Assembly (NCBI GenBank): GCA_964291305.2
Contig: OZ219783.1
Span: 1,054,001 to 1,118,000 of the forward strand
Direction of reading: 5' to 3'
Length of the DNA stretch: 64,000 bases
Source of the DNA: VXNF01 sp964291305
GTDB taxonomy: Bacteria; Actinomycetota; Acidimicrobiia; Acidimicrobiales; CATQHL01
Each line of letters opens with the position of its first letter. The stretch's first letter is position 1. Under the pieces are notes generated by a model. The model was not told the DNA's origin and made no database searches. It worked only from the letters and a program-made list of their open reading frames with translations. Of this stretch, positions 17,309 through 25,830 are shown in pieces. The position numbers and the translations under genes were made by a program.

Positions 17309-18154
17309 TCAGGGTTCCTCTAGCTCGCGGCTAGCGGCGGCCAGGCTCCAGCGGCCCAGCGGAGAAAACCGGTCCTGATTTAGGCGGGCGATGGAAGCCA
17401 CGTGCTCCGCCAAGCTCAGCAGTGGGACTATCCGTCCTGTCCAACCGCTGGGCTGTGCCAGCATCCAGAGCGCCCCATCGGCCGCGGTGGCGGTGTCGGC
17501 CCAAGCGGAATGATCGGCGTCGGGAGCGTTCATGACGTAGCCCTCTGAGGCCACCTGGACATCGATTTGGTAGCAGTTGACAGCGATGTTGTCTTCTGCG
17601 AGCACTGCCGCGGAGGTGACGGTGAGGTGCTCTAAAGCCGCCTTGGACATGCCGTAGGTCAGCATTGTGGGGAAGTAGCCGGTGGCTGTCACCGAGCCCA
17701 CGTTTAGTATGCGGCCGCCGTCGGTTGCCGCCGCCAGGTATTGGCGAGCCAAGCGGGTGGTGAGCAACGGCGCCCGAACGTTTATATGCATCAGCAAGTC
17801 GAAGCGCTTCAGCGGGATCTCCAGGTCTCCGCCGAAGCTCACCGCAGCGTTGTTGACGAGAATGTCGAGATGCCCGAACCGCTCCAATGTGACATCAAAC
17901 ATCCGCTGGATGTCGTCGTCGCAAGTGAGATCGCAGGGCACTGCCAACCCCTCGCCGCCGGCCGCGCTGACCGCTTGGGCCGTTTCCTCGACGGTGCCCG
18001 GCAGTCTCAGCGGGTTGGCTGAACTAGCGCGGGCGGCGCAGGCCACCCTGGCTCCGTGGCGCCCCAACGCAACCGCTAAGGCGGCGCCGATGCCTCGGCT
18101 GGCTCCGGTCACGATTGCGGTTTTGCCGACGAAACTCATGGACATACTACTCAT
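17309..18154 (-). CDS. Short-chain dehydrogenase/reductase
   Basis: Classical SDR fold, 281 residues. TAIVTGASRGIGAAL near 12-26 is the dinucleotide loop, DILVNNAA the N-N-A-G-type motif, NVGSVTATG carries the catalytic Ser, and YGMSK gives Y-x-x-x-K. Three methionines (1, 4, 6) can serve as start. The C-terminal part is longer than the minimal fold. It lies 9 bases after the stop of the MFS gene and is probably co-transcribed with it. Substrate unknown. Confidence 0.85.
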   Translation of the reverse strand: MSSMSMSFVGKTAIVTGASRGIGAALAVALGRHGARVACAARASSANPLRLPGTVEETAQAVSAAGGEGLAVPCDLTCDDDIQRMFDVTLERFGHLDILVNNAAVSFGGDLEIPLKRFDLLMHINVRAPLLTTRLARQYLAAATDGGRILNVGSVTATGYFPTMLTYGMSKAALEHLTVTSAAVLAEDNIAVNCYQIDVQVASEGYVMNAPDADHSAWADTATAADGALWMLAQPSGWTGRIVPLLSLAEHVASIARLNQDRFSPLGRWSLAAASRELEEP

Positions 18155-18163
18155 AGCCGCACG

Positions 18164-19384
18164 CTAACCGGCTGAGGCGCCCGCTGGTCTCTGCCGCTGC
18201 CTGCCTGCTGCGAAAATGCAGATAGCAGCGAGCGAGCCATAACCCAAGTAGCTCAGAGACAGTGGTGTCACCGAGTCCAGCAAGAAGCGATTGGTTAGCG
18301 ATGCCAGCATGGAGCCGACGATCAAAGAAAAAGCGCCGATGACTGCTGAGGCCGTGCCGGCAATCTGGCCCATCGGCACCATGGCTAGAGAGTTGCAGAT
18401 GGGGGTGATGATTACGTGCAGGGAGTTCAGGACGGTTAGCAGTGCCCACCACAACCAGAACTCCGGCACACCGCCGCCGAGCAGTGACACCACAGTCAGC
18501 GCTGTAGCCACAGCTAGATAGCAGACCACGGTACGGTGCAAGACCCTCTGGGCGCCCAAAATCCTGATAGCTCGCGCGCTGCTGAGAGCCGCGACCGCCA
18601 TTGCGGCGGCACCCACGCCGAACAGCAGAGCGAACTGTCCGCTGCGGTCGTACACATCGTCGAATAGCAACTCCGACCCCGCCAGATAGGCCACGAAAGC
18701 GCCTAAAGACCAGGAGAGGGCCACGGTGTAGCCCAGCGTGGCTCGCTGGCGGGCGACGGCTCGGAAGGCGGCGCCGAGGCGTCGCAGGTCCAGCGTGAGA
18801 CGGTGACGGGGATTCAGTGTTTCCTCCAGGCGCAGGAGCCAAAGTGCCAGCACCACGGCGGTCACCAAGGAGAAGCCGAAGACCCAGCGCCAGGATCCGC
18901 TGAGCAGCAGCAACTCGCCGATCCCTGGGCCGAGGATGGGGGCGATCATAAACACCGTCATCACCAGAGCCAGCACTCGTGCCATCCGGTCTCCGACGTG
19001 GCGGTCACGGATGATGGTCAGCGAGATGGCCCGGGGTGAGGCGGCTCCGATCCCCCAGAGTAGGCGGCTCACCAGCAGGAACTCCAGTGAGGGGGCCAGC
19101 GCAGCCCCGGCTGCACCAAGGGCGTATAGCCCCAGACCGGCCCACAGCGCCGGCTTACGGCCGAAGCGGTCGGCCAGCGGACCAAACACCAACTGGGCCG
19201 AACCCAACCCCAAGAAGTAAAGAGTGACAGACCAGGATGCCGTTGTGGAGTCGGCAGGCAGACCGAAAGTGGCGCGGATCTCGCCTAGGGCGGGGAGCAT
19301 TACATCGATGCCCAAGGCCGTGCTTGCCGTCAGGCCGGCCATAAACGCGATGAACTCGCGTTCGCCCATGTGGGGCGAACTCAT
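18164..19384 (-). CDS. MFS drug efflux transporter, Bcr/CflA type
   Basis: Twelve-helix major facilitator proton antiporter. It shows FGPLADRFGRKPAL, the loop 2-3 signature, ATFGLP near the first helix and LGPGIGELLLLSGSWRWVF in helices 5-6, as in Bcr/CflA transporters. An upstream open frame reaches 19432, but ATG 19384 overlaps the stop of the OppF-like gene as ATGA, making it the likely start (406 residues). The operon order OppD-OppF-MFS-SDR suggests joint regulation; the exported compound is unknown. Confidence 0.85.
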   Translation of the reverse strand: MSSPHMGEREFIAFMAGLTASTALGIDVMLPALGEIRATFGLPADSTTASWSVTLYFLGLGSAQLVFGPLADRFGRKPALWAGLGLYALGAAGAALAPSLEFLLVSRLLWGIGAASPRAISLTIIRDRHVGDRMARVLALVMTVFMIAPILGPGIGELLLLSGSWRWVFGFSLVTAVVLALWLLRLEETLNPRHRLTLDLRRLGAAFRAVARQRATLGYTVALSWSLGAFVAYLAGSELLFDDVYDRSGQFALLFGVGAAAMAVAALSSARAIRILGAQRVLHRTVVCYLAVATALTVVSLLGGGVPEFWLWWALLTVLNSLHVIITPICNSLAMVPMGQIAGTASAVIGAFSLIVGSMLASLTNRFLLDSVTPLSLSYLGYGSLAAICIFAAGRQRQRPAGASAG

Positions 19385-20448
19385 GCAGTTTGTGGCTTTG
19401 CTGTAGCGGGGTCGATAAGCGGGAAGTGGCAAGCTACGTAATGTTCCGTCTGTCCCCGCTGGCCCGGCGGTACCGGGCGCAACTCCGGGATCTGCTCGGC
19501 GCAGAGTCCCCCGGCCCGGTCACAGCGCGTGCGGAAGCGGCAGCCTGACGGGGCTTCGAATGGCGACGGAGGGTCACCGCCAAGTTCGTCCCCGGAGAGT
19601 TCGTTTCCTGCGGCGGCAAGCTCTAGCTGAGGGATCGCAGCTAGCAGGGCCTCGGTGTAGGGGTGCGAGGGGCTGCTAAATATCGCATCGGTGGGGCCGA
19701 TCTCGCAGACCCTGCCCAGGTACATCACGCAGACCCGGTCGCTTATGTTTTTGACAACGGCGAGGTCGTGGGCAATGAAGATCAGCGTGAGCCCGTACTG
19801 ATCTTTGAGATCCTCTAGCAGGTTCAGGATCTGTGCCTGGATCGACACATCGAGAGCCGAAACTGGCTCGTCGCAGATCAACACTCTTGGGCTCAGAGCC
19901 AGGGCTCGGGCTATGCATATTCGCTGGCACTGACCGCCAGAGAACTCGTAAGGGCGACGGTTACCGACCTCAGCGAGGCTCATGCCGACATCCGCTAGCG
20001 CGACACGAACCCGTGCTTCGGCCCGCTCTTTGACCCGCTTTTCGCCCTGTTTGTAGGTCTCGGGCCAGATATCTAGGCCTTCTCGTACGATGTCAGCGAC
20101 GCGCCGACGCGGGTTAAGCGAGGCGGTCGGATCCTGGAAGATCATTTGCAGGCCTGTGCGCACTCGCCTGAGTTCCTCTCCCCGCAAGGTTGTTAGATCT
20201 ACCCCGTCGAAGACGACGCTGCCCCTGCTAGGGCGGGGAAGCTGCAAAATGGCGCGGGCCACCGTGGACTTGCCGCAGCCCGATTCGCCGACCAGTCCCA
20301 GCGTCTCACCGGCAGCTACGTCGAAGCTGACGCCACTCACGGCGCTCACTCGGCGCCCTCTCCCGGCCGGGAATGTCACTTCGAGTTCGGTTACCTGTAG
20401 CAGCACTTCGCTGGCCGGTCGTAGGTGGGCTGCCCCGAGGCCGGCCAT
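19381..20448 (-). CDS. Oligopeptide/dipeptide ABC transporter ATP-binding protein, OppF/DppF type
   Basis: Cytoplasmic ATPase subunit of a peptide-type importer. Walker A GLVGESGCGKST near 52-63, signature FSGGQCQRICIARAL, Walker B VLICDEPVSALDVS, H-loop IAHDL. The C-terminal extension has the cysteine-bearing GCRFRTRCDRAGGLC region typical of Opp/Dpp ATPases. Its ATG overlaps the TAA of the OppD-like gene by one base (TAATG). No permease or binding-protein gene is adjacent in this window. Confidence 0.88.
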   Translation of the reverse strand: MAGLGAAHLRPASEVLLQVTELEVTFPAGRGRRVSAVSGVSFDVAAGETLGLVGESGCGKSTVARAILQLPRPSRGSVVFDGVDLTTLRGEELRRVRTGLQMIFQDPTASLNPRRRVADIVREGLDIWPETYKQGEKRVKERAEARVRVALADVGMSLAEVGNRRPYEFSGGQCQRICIARALALSPRVLICDEPVSALDVSIQAQILNLLEDLKDQYGLTLIFIAHDLAVVKNISDRVCVMYLGRVCEIGPTDAIFSSPSHPYTEALLAAIPQLELAAAGNELSGDELGGDPPSPFEAPSGCRFRTRCDRAGGLCAEQIPELRPVPPGQRGQTEHYVACHFPLIDPATAKPQTA

Positions 20449-21521
20449 TAGGTTGCTCCCGGCGCAGCGCCGCAGTTTGTTAGCGCCAGACCAGCTGCAG
20501 TTCTGCCGGCGGCGCGGTTGGCGGCCAGGGCGGCGTCTCCGGCAGCGGTGTCGGCCGGGAAGAAGCAGGCCAATCGGTGTTCGTGGCTAGCAGCGTCTCC
20601 CTGAAGCGGCGGCGTCTGGCTGAGACAGCGTTCCTGGGCGTAACCGCAGCGGGGCGCGAAGGCGCAGCCCGGCGCCCGAGCCGCCAAGTCTGGCGGTCGT
20701 CCCTGGATAACCCGCAACCGCGAGTGGCTGGGTTGGTCGAGCTTGGGGATCGACTCAAACAACGCCTTGGTGTAAGGGTGGCGCATCGCCGAGAACAGTC
20801 GTGCTGTCGGCGCCTGCTCCACAATTCGCCCGGCGTACATCACGGCGACCTCATCGGCCCGCCCGGCTACCACGGAGAGGTCGTGGGTGATGAGGATCAT
20901 CGCCATGTTCTGCTCCCGGCGCAGTCGGTCTAGCAAGTCCAGGATCTGCTTTTGGACGGTCACGTCGAGCGCGGTAGTGGGTTCGTCGGCAATTAGCAGC
21001 TTTGGCTCACAGGCGATGGCGATAGCGATCATGACCCGCTGCCGCATCCCACCCGAAAGCTGGTGGGGGTATTCCCGCAGCCGTCGATCTGGGTCGGCGA
21101 TGCCGACCTGTGCTAGCAAATCCCGTGATCTGCGCCAGGCTGCCTCGCGCTTGAGACCCCGGTGATAGCGCAGTCCTTCGCTGACTTGCCTGCCGATCTG
21201 CATTGTGGGATTCAGCGAGTTCATGGGGTCTTGGAAGACCATGGCGGCATCCACACCCCAGATGTGTCGCCTCTCGGATCGGGTTAGGTTCCCTACGTCC
21301 TGGCCATTGAGTATCACCCGGCCGCTGCTCGTGGAGGTGCCGGGGGGCAGCAGGTTCATGATCGAGCGAGCCGTGGCGGACTTGCCGGAGCCAGACTCCC
21401 CGACGACCCCTAAGGTCCGGCCGCCCGGCACGCTAAAGGACACGCCAGCGACCGCTTTTAGTTCACCCCGGTCGGTGGCGAACGAGGTGTAAAGGTCCTC
21501 CACGACGAGCGTGGGGGTCAA
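20448..21521 (-). CDS. Oligopeptide/dipeptide ABC transporter ATP-binding protein, OppD/DppD type
   Basis: Partner ATPase of the OppF-like protein. Walker A GVVGESGSGKSATA near 38-51, signature LSGGMRQRVMIAIAIA, Walker B LLIADEPTTALDVT, and the C-terminal APGCAFAPRCGYAQERC segment of this subfamily. The start is TTG 21521. Both ATPase subunits are present but the permeases and substrate-binding protein are missing, so they either serve permeases encoded elsewhere or are remnants of a larger operon. Confidence 0.88.
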   Translation of the reverse strand: MTPTLVVEDLYTSFATDRGELKAVAGVSFSVPGGRTLGVVGESGSGKSATARSIMNLLPPGTSTSSGRVILNGQDVGNLTRSERRHIWGVDAAMVFQDPMNSLNPTMQIGRQVSEGLRYHRGLKREAAWRRSRDLLAQVGIADPDRRLREYPHQLSGGMRQRVMIAIAIACEPKLLIADEPTTALDVTVQKQILDLLDRLRREQNMAMILITHDLSVVAGRADEVAVMYAGRIVEQAPTARLFSAMRHPYTKALFESIPKLDQPSHSRLRVIQGRPPDLAARAPGCAFAPRCGYAQERCLSQTPPLQGDAASHEHRLACFFPADTAAGDAALAANRAAGRTAAGLALTNCGAAPGAT

Positions 21522-21538
21522 TACTGCTGGGGAGAGAT

Positions 21539-21889
21539 TCAGAGTAAGTCGAGAACGGTTTTAGGGGGTCGGGTGATAACTGCACGCCCACCCCGCACCA
21601 CTACAGGGCGCTGCATCAGCCGGGGGTGTGCTAGCAGCAGTTCTACCACCTGCTCTGGGGTCTGGGCGTCGGCCTCGGTAAGGCCGAGGTCGCCGAAGTG
21701 CTTGTCTCGCCTTACTAGGTCAGACGGTTCATTCTGGAGGATCTCCAGCAGGGCCTCGAGGCCCTGTCGGTCTAGGGGTTCCTTGAGGTAGTGGACGACG
21801 TCGAACTCGACGCCCCGCTCCCGCAACAAGTCGAGAGTGGTGCGAGAACTACCTCAACCAGGGTTGTGATACACCAGCGTGTCGGTCAT
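21539..21889 (-). CDS. arsC: ArsC-like arsenate reductase, predicted selenoprotein (Sec12 encoded by TGA)
   Basis: Thioredoxin-fold ArsC/Spx-family reductase. Ordinary gene calling starts at codon 21 (21829) and loses the active site. Read from ATG 21889 (AAGG upstream), the protein begins MTDTLVYHNPG, then TGA at 21854-21856, then GSSRTTLDLLRERG. This aligns residue by residue with E. coli plasmid R773 ArsC, which reads YHNPACGTSR around its catalytic Cys12, so the TGA replaces exactly that cysteine. The rest matches the family, including HYLKEPLDR and HPRLMQRPVVVRGGRAVITRP (split). Total 116 residues, the normal length. SelD is encoded in the same window. A 9-bp stem can be drawn after the TGA. 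It is either a Sec-ArsC or, less likely, a pseudogene. Arsenate specificity is not certain in this family. Confidence 0.8.
21817..21849 (-). promoter_or_regulatory. Candidate bacterial SECIS stem-loop after the TGA codon of the ArsC-like gene
   Basis: Starting 4 bases after the TGA, a stem of nine pairs (two of them G-U) can be drawn between GUUCUCGCA and UGCGGGAGC, enclosing a 15-base loop. Position and size suit a bacterial SECIS element, but the loop lacks an obvious GGU. Drawn by eye, without energy calculation. Confidence 0.4.
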
Positions 21890-21958
21890 GGCTGAACCTT
21901 AGCTGTTGGCCTCGCTAGATTGACTGCTCAATAGATCTCTCACCAAATCTGCCTAAGG

Positions 21959-22067
21959 GGTCTGGCTACTCGGCCAAATCCCAGTCTTTTGAGATCTGCG
22001 GATCTGCTGAGCCACAGATCGAGGAGTCCAGGTCTGGCTACTCGGCCAAATCCCAGTCTTTTGAGAT
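21959..22067. repeat. 37-bp direct repeat pair spanning the end of the SGNH hydrolase gene
   Basis: The same 37 bases (starting GGTCTGGCTACTCGGCC) occur at 21959-21995 and 22031-22067. The second copy contains the last codons and stop of the SGNH hydrolase gene; the first is a duplicate of that end downstream. It looks like a small tandem duplication. Confidence 0.85.
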
Positions 22068-23354
22068 GGTTTGCCAAACTGCTTCGGCGAGTCTGTCTCC
22101 GCCTTCGATGGTGAGGTGGACGCCATCTTCGCGGCGCAGTCGGACTCCATCGATCTCATCGACGTAGCCTCCGTCGGAACCGCTGAAGAGTTCCCAGGTG
22201 TCCACGAACGTGATCTGGGGGTGCTGGGCTGCCTGGGCGGCGTAGATCTCATTGAGCGTCTCTAGGCCGCCGGATAGACGTGACTCCCGCACGGGAGGCT
22301 GGCCGACCCAGATGGTCTGGATGCCCGGCTGGCTTAGCAGTGTCATGATCCGCCCGACGCGCTGGCGGTAGAGGTCTCGCCATTCGCTGCCGAAGCGGTC
22401 CAGAACCTCACCCTCGTGCTCCACGTTCTGGAAGTCGTTGGCGCCGAAGAGCACCACGATCACATCGGGCCGGCTCTCGGTAAGCACGCCTGCTAGGTGC
22501 TGCGCCCAGTCGAAGAAGTCGGGGCGAGACAGCCCGGTGGCAGGTCGAGGATCCAGCCGGATCTGAACAAGTGAGGCCGGAGTGACCCGGGCCAGCCCCT
22601 CGCCCAGGTCACGGCTGATGGAATCACCGCCCACGTACAGTTGCAGGGGCTCGTTCCCGTGGGGAGTGCTCAGAGCCTCAGAGGGGATCTCCGCTTCTGT
22701 CGTAGAGGTGGTGGTCGAAGAGGTTGTAGCCGTGGAGGAGGTGGTCGAAGTTGTGGTCGTGGTCGTGGAGGAGGTGGTCTTTTCGCTGTCTTCGTTGGCC
22801 AGTGCTAAGCCCGCTGGGTCCGGCTGATCCTCGAATCCTTCCGCTGGTGGTCCGGACTCGGTCGGTGGGGTTGGTTCAGTTAGCAGAGTTGTGAAACCGT
22901 CGCTGGGAGTCACTGTGCCGGGTTCTTCGCCAGCTGGGGGTGGGGTGCTAGTTGGTGAGGTCTCCGTAGGTGGGGTCGTTCCTACCCGGGCGTTGGCAAG
23001 CAGCGCCTCAACGTCGTAGACCTCTTGCTCGCCTTCGAGAGCACTCGCTAGGCGTTCGGCTGGGCGGTTCAGCGACAGCGCGTGAGCCACTCGATCGGTG
23101 GCTTTGGCGGCGCCTAGGGCAACATCCCGCTGGCTATCCACGGGCTGGCGCTCGGCGAGCCCCACGAGAGCCCCCGAAGATAGCAGTGCACCCACACCCA
23201 GTGCCACGAAGGTTGCCAACAAGACTTGACGAGGACGCAGCGGCGGTCGGCGGTCCGGCGGCGGGCCGCTGTGGTCTAGCGCCCGGATGGGCGGCCAGGG
23301 TGGTCGTTCGGCGAGGGGTGGTGGGTAAGAGTCAGCGGGCGGGCGCGGCGACAT
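22038..23354 (-). CDS. Membrane-anchored SGNH/GDSL hydrolase with Thr-rich linker (DUF459-like)
   Basis: 438 residues. A proline-rich cytoplasmic tail is followed by one transmembrane helix (about 45-66), then a long extracytoplasmic linker rich in Pro, Thr and Ser including a Thr run near 193-220, and a C-terminal SGNH domain. Catalytic landmarks: VGGDSISRDLGEGL (nucleophile Ser), FGANDFQN (Asn block) and EDGVHLTIEGGDRLAEAV (Asp-x-x-His). The gene lies 13 bases after the MBOAT stop. SGNH plus MBOAT is the classic arrangement for O-acetylation of surface polysaccharide, so this protein probably transfers or removes acyl groups at the cell surface. Confidence 0.82.
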   Translation of the reverse strand: MSPRPPADSYPPPLAERPPWPPIRALDHSGPPPDRRPPLRPRQVLLATFVALGVGALLSSGALVGLAERQPVDSQRDVALGAAKATDRVAHALSLNRPAERLASALEGEQEVYDVEALLANARVGTTPPTETSPTSTPPPAGEEPGTVTPSDGFTTLLTEPTPPTESGPPAEGFEDQPDPAGLALANEDSEKTTSSTTTTTTSTTSSTATTSSTTTSTTEAEIPSEALSTPHGNEPLQLYVGGDSISRDLGEGLARVTPASLVQIRLDPRPATGLSRPDFFDWAQHLAGVLTESRPDVIVVLFGANDFQNVEHEGEVLDRFGSEWRDLYRQRVGRIMTLLSQPGIQTIWVGQPPVRESRLSGGLETLNEIYAAQAAQHPQITFVDTWELFSGSDGGYVDEIDGVRLRREDGVHLTIEGGDRLAEAVWQTISKDWDLAE

Positions 23355-23367
23355 GGCTCAGAACGGC

Positions 23368-24756
23368 TCAGAACTGGAAGTAAATGAACGGGGCCACGCC
23401 CTCGGGCCCGAACTGTTCGAGGACGACTAACCAGAAGGCGAAGGCCAGAGCGCTTAGAGCTACTGGCGCGTGACTTGCCGCCCAAATGCCTCGCTCGCCA
23501 GCGGAGCGAGGCCAGAAGTGGGTAGCCAGCATCACCAAGATGAGTGCCACCAGAACCCAGCTGAGGCGGGTGATGTCTGTCCCCCAGCCGCTGGCGAGAC
23601 GCCTCAGCACACCACTGGCGGCACCGAGCGACTCTGCCCGAAATAGGACCCAGCCGAAGCAGACGAAGTGAAAGGTGATCAGGCGACCCAAGACCGGGTG
23701 CGGGCTCCGCCCGAGGCGTCGCTCCACGAGCAGGCCCACGCCGTGAAGGAGGCCCCACAGCACGAACGTCCAAGCGGCTCCGTGCCAGAGGCCGCCGAGC
23801 AGCATGGTGAGCAGTAGGTTGCGATCTCGCCGTCGATCGCCCCCGCGGTTACCGCCCAAGGGGATGTACAGATAATCCCGCAGCCAGCGCGACAGCGAAA
23901 TGTGCCAGCGCCGCCAGAAGTCCTGGACTGAGGCCGCTCGGTAGGGCTGGTTGAAGTTCTCCGGCAGTCTTATGCCCAACAGCAGAGCCACACCTATAGC
24001 GATATCGGTGTAACCGCTGAAGTCGGCGTAGATCTGCACGGCGTAGCCGTAGATGCCCAGCAGAACCTCCAGCGAGGAGAAGCGATCCGGAAAAGCAAAC
24101 ACGTCGTCCACCAGCGCTTCGGCGAGGTAGGTAGCCACCACCATCTTCTTGAACAGCCCTGCGGCGATGAGGAGGACCGCCCGAGTGAAGTCACTGTGGG
24201 TAAGCGTCCGCGGCTGGCTCAACTGTGGGACTAGCTCGTTGACCCGTACGATCGGCCCAGCTACCAACTGGGGGAAGAAGGCCAGATACACCGCAAAGTC
24301 AAGCGGTTTGGCGAGATCAGCGTCGCCCCTGTATACGTCCAACACGTAGCTGATGGCCTGGAAAGTGAAGAACGAGATCCCCACCGGCAGGATGATGTTC
24401 AACAGCGGCAGATCGGCGGCGAAGCCCAGACCCTGAAGTGCCGCCTCGGCGCTGTCCACGAAGAACCCGGCGTACTTGAAGAACCCAAGTGAGGCCAGGT
24501 TTGATGTCACGGCCACACTCACCACAGCCCGCCGTGCGCCCGGACTGCTCAGGCGGCTCAGCCAGGCTGCCGCAGTCTGGTTCAGCACCGTGGAGGCCAC
24601 GATTAGGCCAACAAAGCGAGCGTCCCAGTAGCCGTAGAAGAAGTAGCTGGCTGCCAGCATGAATAACTTCCACCACCCTCGGCGGCCTGGCATGAGCCAG
24701 CCCACGGTCATTACCACCACGAAGAAGAGGGCGAAGGTGAAGGTAGGGAAAAGCAT
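23368..24756 (-). CDS. MBOAT-family O-acyltransferase (AlgI-like)
   Basis: Polytopic membrane acyltransferase, 462 residues, about ten hydrophobic segments. It carries AlgI landmarks: YFFYGYWDARFVGLI near the N terminus, VGISFFTFQAISYVLDVYRG, FPQLVAGPIVR, and RRWHISLSRWLRDYLYIPLG followed by LLTMLLGGLWHGAAWTFVLWG, which holds the catalytic His. It likely moves acyl groups across the membrane to the SGNH partner encoded downstream. The acceptor polymer is unknown. Confidence 0.9.
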   Translation of the reverse strand: MLFPTFTFALFFVVVMTVGWLMPGRRGWWKLFMLAASYFFYGYWDARFVGLIVASTVLNQTAAAWLSRLSSPGARRAVVSVAVTSNLASLGFFKYAGFFVDSAEAALQGLGFAADLPLLNIILPVGISFFTFQAISYVLDVYRGDADLAKPLDFAVYLAFFPQLVAGPIVRVNELVPQLSQPRTLTHSDFTRAVLLIAAGLFKKMVVATYLAEALVDDVFAFPDRFSSLEVLLGIYGYAVQIYADFSGYTDIAIGVALLLGIRLPENFNQPYRAASVQDFWRRWHISLSRWLRDYLYIPLGGNRGGDRRRDRNLLLTMLLGGLWHGAAWTFVLWGLLHGVGLLVERRLGRSPHPVLGRLITFHFVCFGWVLFRAESLGAASGVLRRLASGWGTDITRLSWVLVALILVMLATHFWPRSAGERGIWAASHAPVALSALAFAFWLVVLEQFGPEGVAPFIYFQF

Positions 24757-24798
24757 GCGGATTGAAGTTGTATTGCCCGGGCGGGGCGCTGCTGGGGC

Positions 24799-25734
24799 TC
24801 AGCGGAAGGTCGGGATGATCTCCTCAGCAATTCGGCGCAACTGGTCTGGGGTTTCGGCGGTGGTCATGTTGAAGTCGGGGATGATGATCTCGTCGATGCC
24901 AGCGGCTTGATATTCGGCGAGTGTCTCGCTGACTTGGTCCACGGTGCCGACCAGTTGGGTATGGAAATCGGCGAGCTGACGGGTTCGTTCGGCGGCTGAG
25001 GCCGGCGATTCGCGCAGGTTCATCATCAGGGCGGCTGAGCGTTGCACAGTGGCAGGGTCACGGCCCACGGATTCGCAAGCCTTGTCTAACACTGCCATCT
25101 TTTGAATGAGCTTGGCTGGGTCACCCCAGGTGTTCCACTCGTCGGCAAAGCGGGCGGCGGTGGGAATCGTGCGACGCTCGCCGGAGCCACCGATCATGAG
25201 TGGTAGCTTCCCGACGGGCTTGGGCGCTAGCGGGGCACCGTCGAGTTGGTAGTAGCGACCAGCGAAGCTGGTGCGATCGTTGGCGAACAGTCCGGCAATG
25301 ATCTCGCAGGCCTCCTCGAGCCGGTCGGCGCGCTCGCGCAAGCTGCCGTAACCGATGCCGTAGCGGTGATGCTCGTTCTCCTGCCAAGCGGCGCCCAAGC
25401 CGAGGACGAAGCGTCCACCTGAGATCTGGTCCACGGTGGCTGCCATCTTGGCGGTTACTGCTGGGTGGCGATAAGTGTTGCCCAGCACCAGATGGCCAAG
25501 GCGCACACGTGGCACCGTGGCGGCCAAGGCGGCAATCAGCACCCAAGCTTCGTTGACCCAGCCCAACTCGGGATCGCCGTCGGGGTAGTCGGTCTTCATG
25601 GGGTATCCCCCGGGAGGTGGCATGAAGTGGTCGGGCGCCCATATACCGTCCCAGCCGGCCGCCTCGGCGACCTGGCAGACATGCTGCATGTGTTCGAAGG
25701 AGTTGGAAGTGTCGAGCCAGAATCCGAAGCGCAT
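24799..25734 (-). CDS. LLM-class F420-dependent oxidoreductase
   Basis: Luciferase-like monooxygenase fold, 311 residues. The true start is ATG 25734 (MRFGFWLDTSNSFEHM); a longer open frame extends upstream but there it is only the reverse of the neighbouring gene. Family landmarks: AEAAGWDGIWAPDHFMPP, RVRLGHLVLGNTYRHPAVTA, ATVDQISGGRFVLGLGAAW and PLMIGGSGERRT. F420 use is inferred from the actinobacterial setting and subfamily look; FMN is the alternative. It is divergent from the SnoaL-like gene across about 96 bases. Substrate unknown. Confidence 0.85.
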   Translation of the reverse strand: MRFGFWLDTSNSFEHMQHVCQVAEAAGWDGIWAPDHFMPPPGGYPMKTDYPDGDPELGWVNEAWVLIAALAATVPRVRLGHLVLGNTYRHPAVTAKMAATVDQISGGRFVLGLGAAWQENEHHRYGIGYGSLRERADRLEEACEIIAGLFANDRTSFAGRYYQLDGAPLAPKPVGKLPLMIGGSGERRTIPTAARFADEWNTWGDPAKLIQKMAVLDKACESVGRDPATVQRSAALMMNLRESPASAAERTRQLADFHTQLVGTVDQVSETLAEYQAAGIDEIIIPDFNMTTAETPDQLRRIAEEIIPTFR

Positions 25735-25830
25735 GGGTTGAAGTATGGCCCGTGCACAGCCTGCTTGCTGTACCAAGCTCTCAGGGCGCCTATGACGCCT
25801 ATCTCGAATATCTCGACTAGACAGAGCCCT

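Noticed and set aside
21829..21889. ArsC-like gene as a pseudogene broken by a stop codon
   Set aside because: Both sides of the TGA match the family in one frame, with start, ribosome binding site and length intact, and the TGA falls on the catalytic Cys. selD in the same window shows the same pattern.
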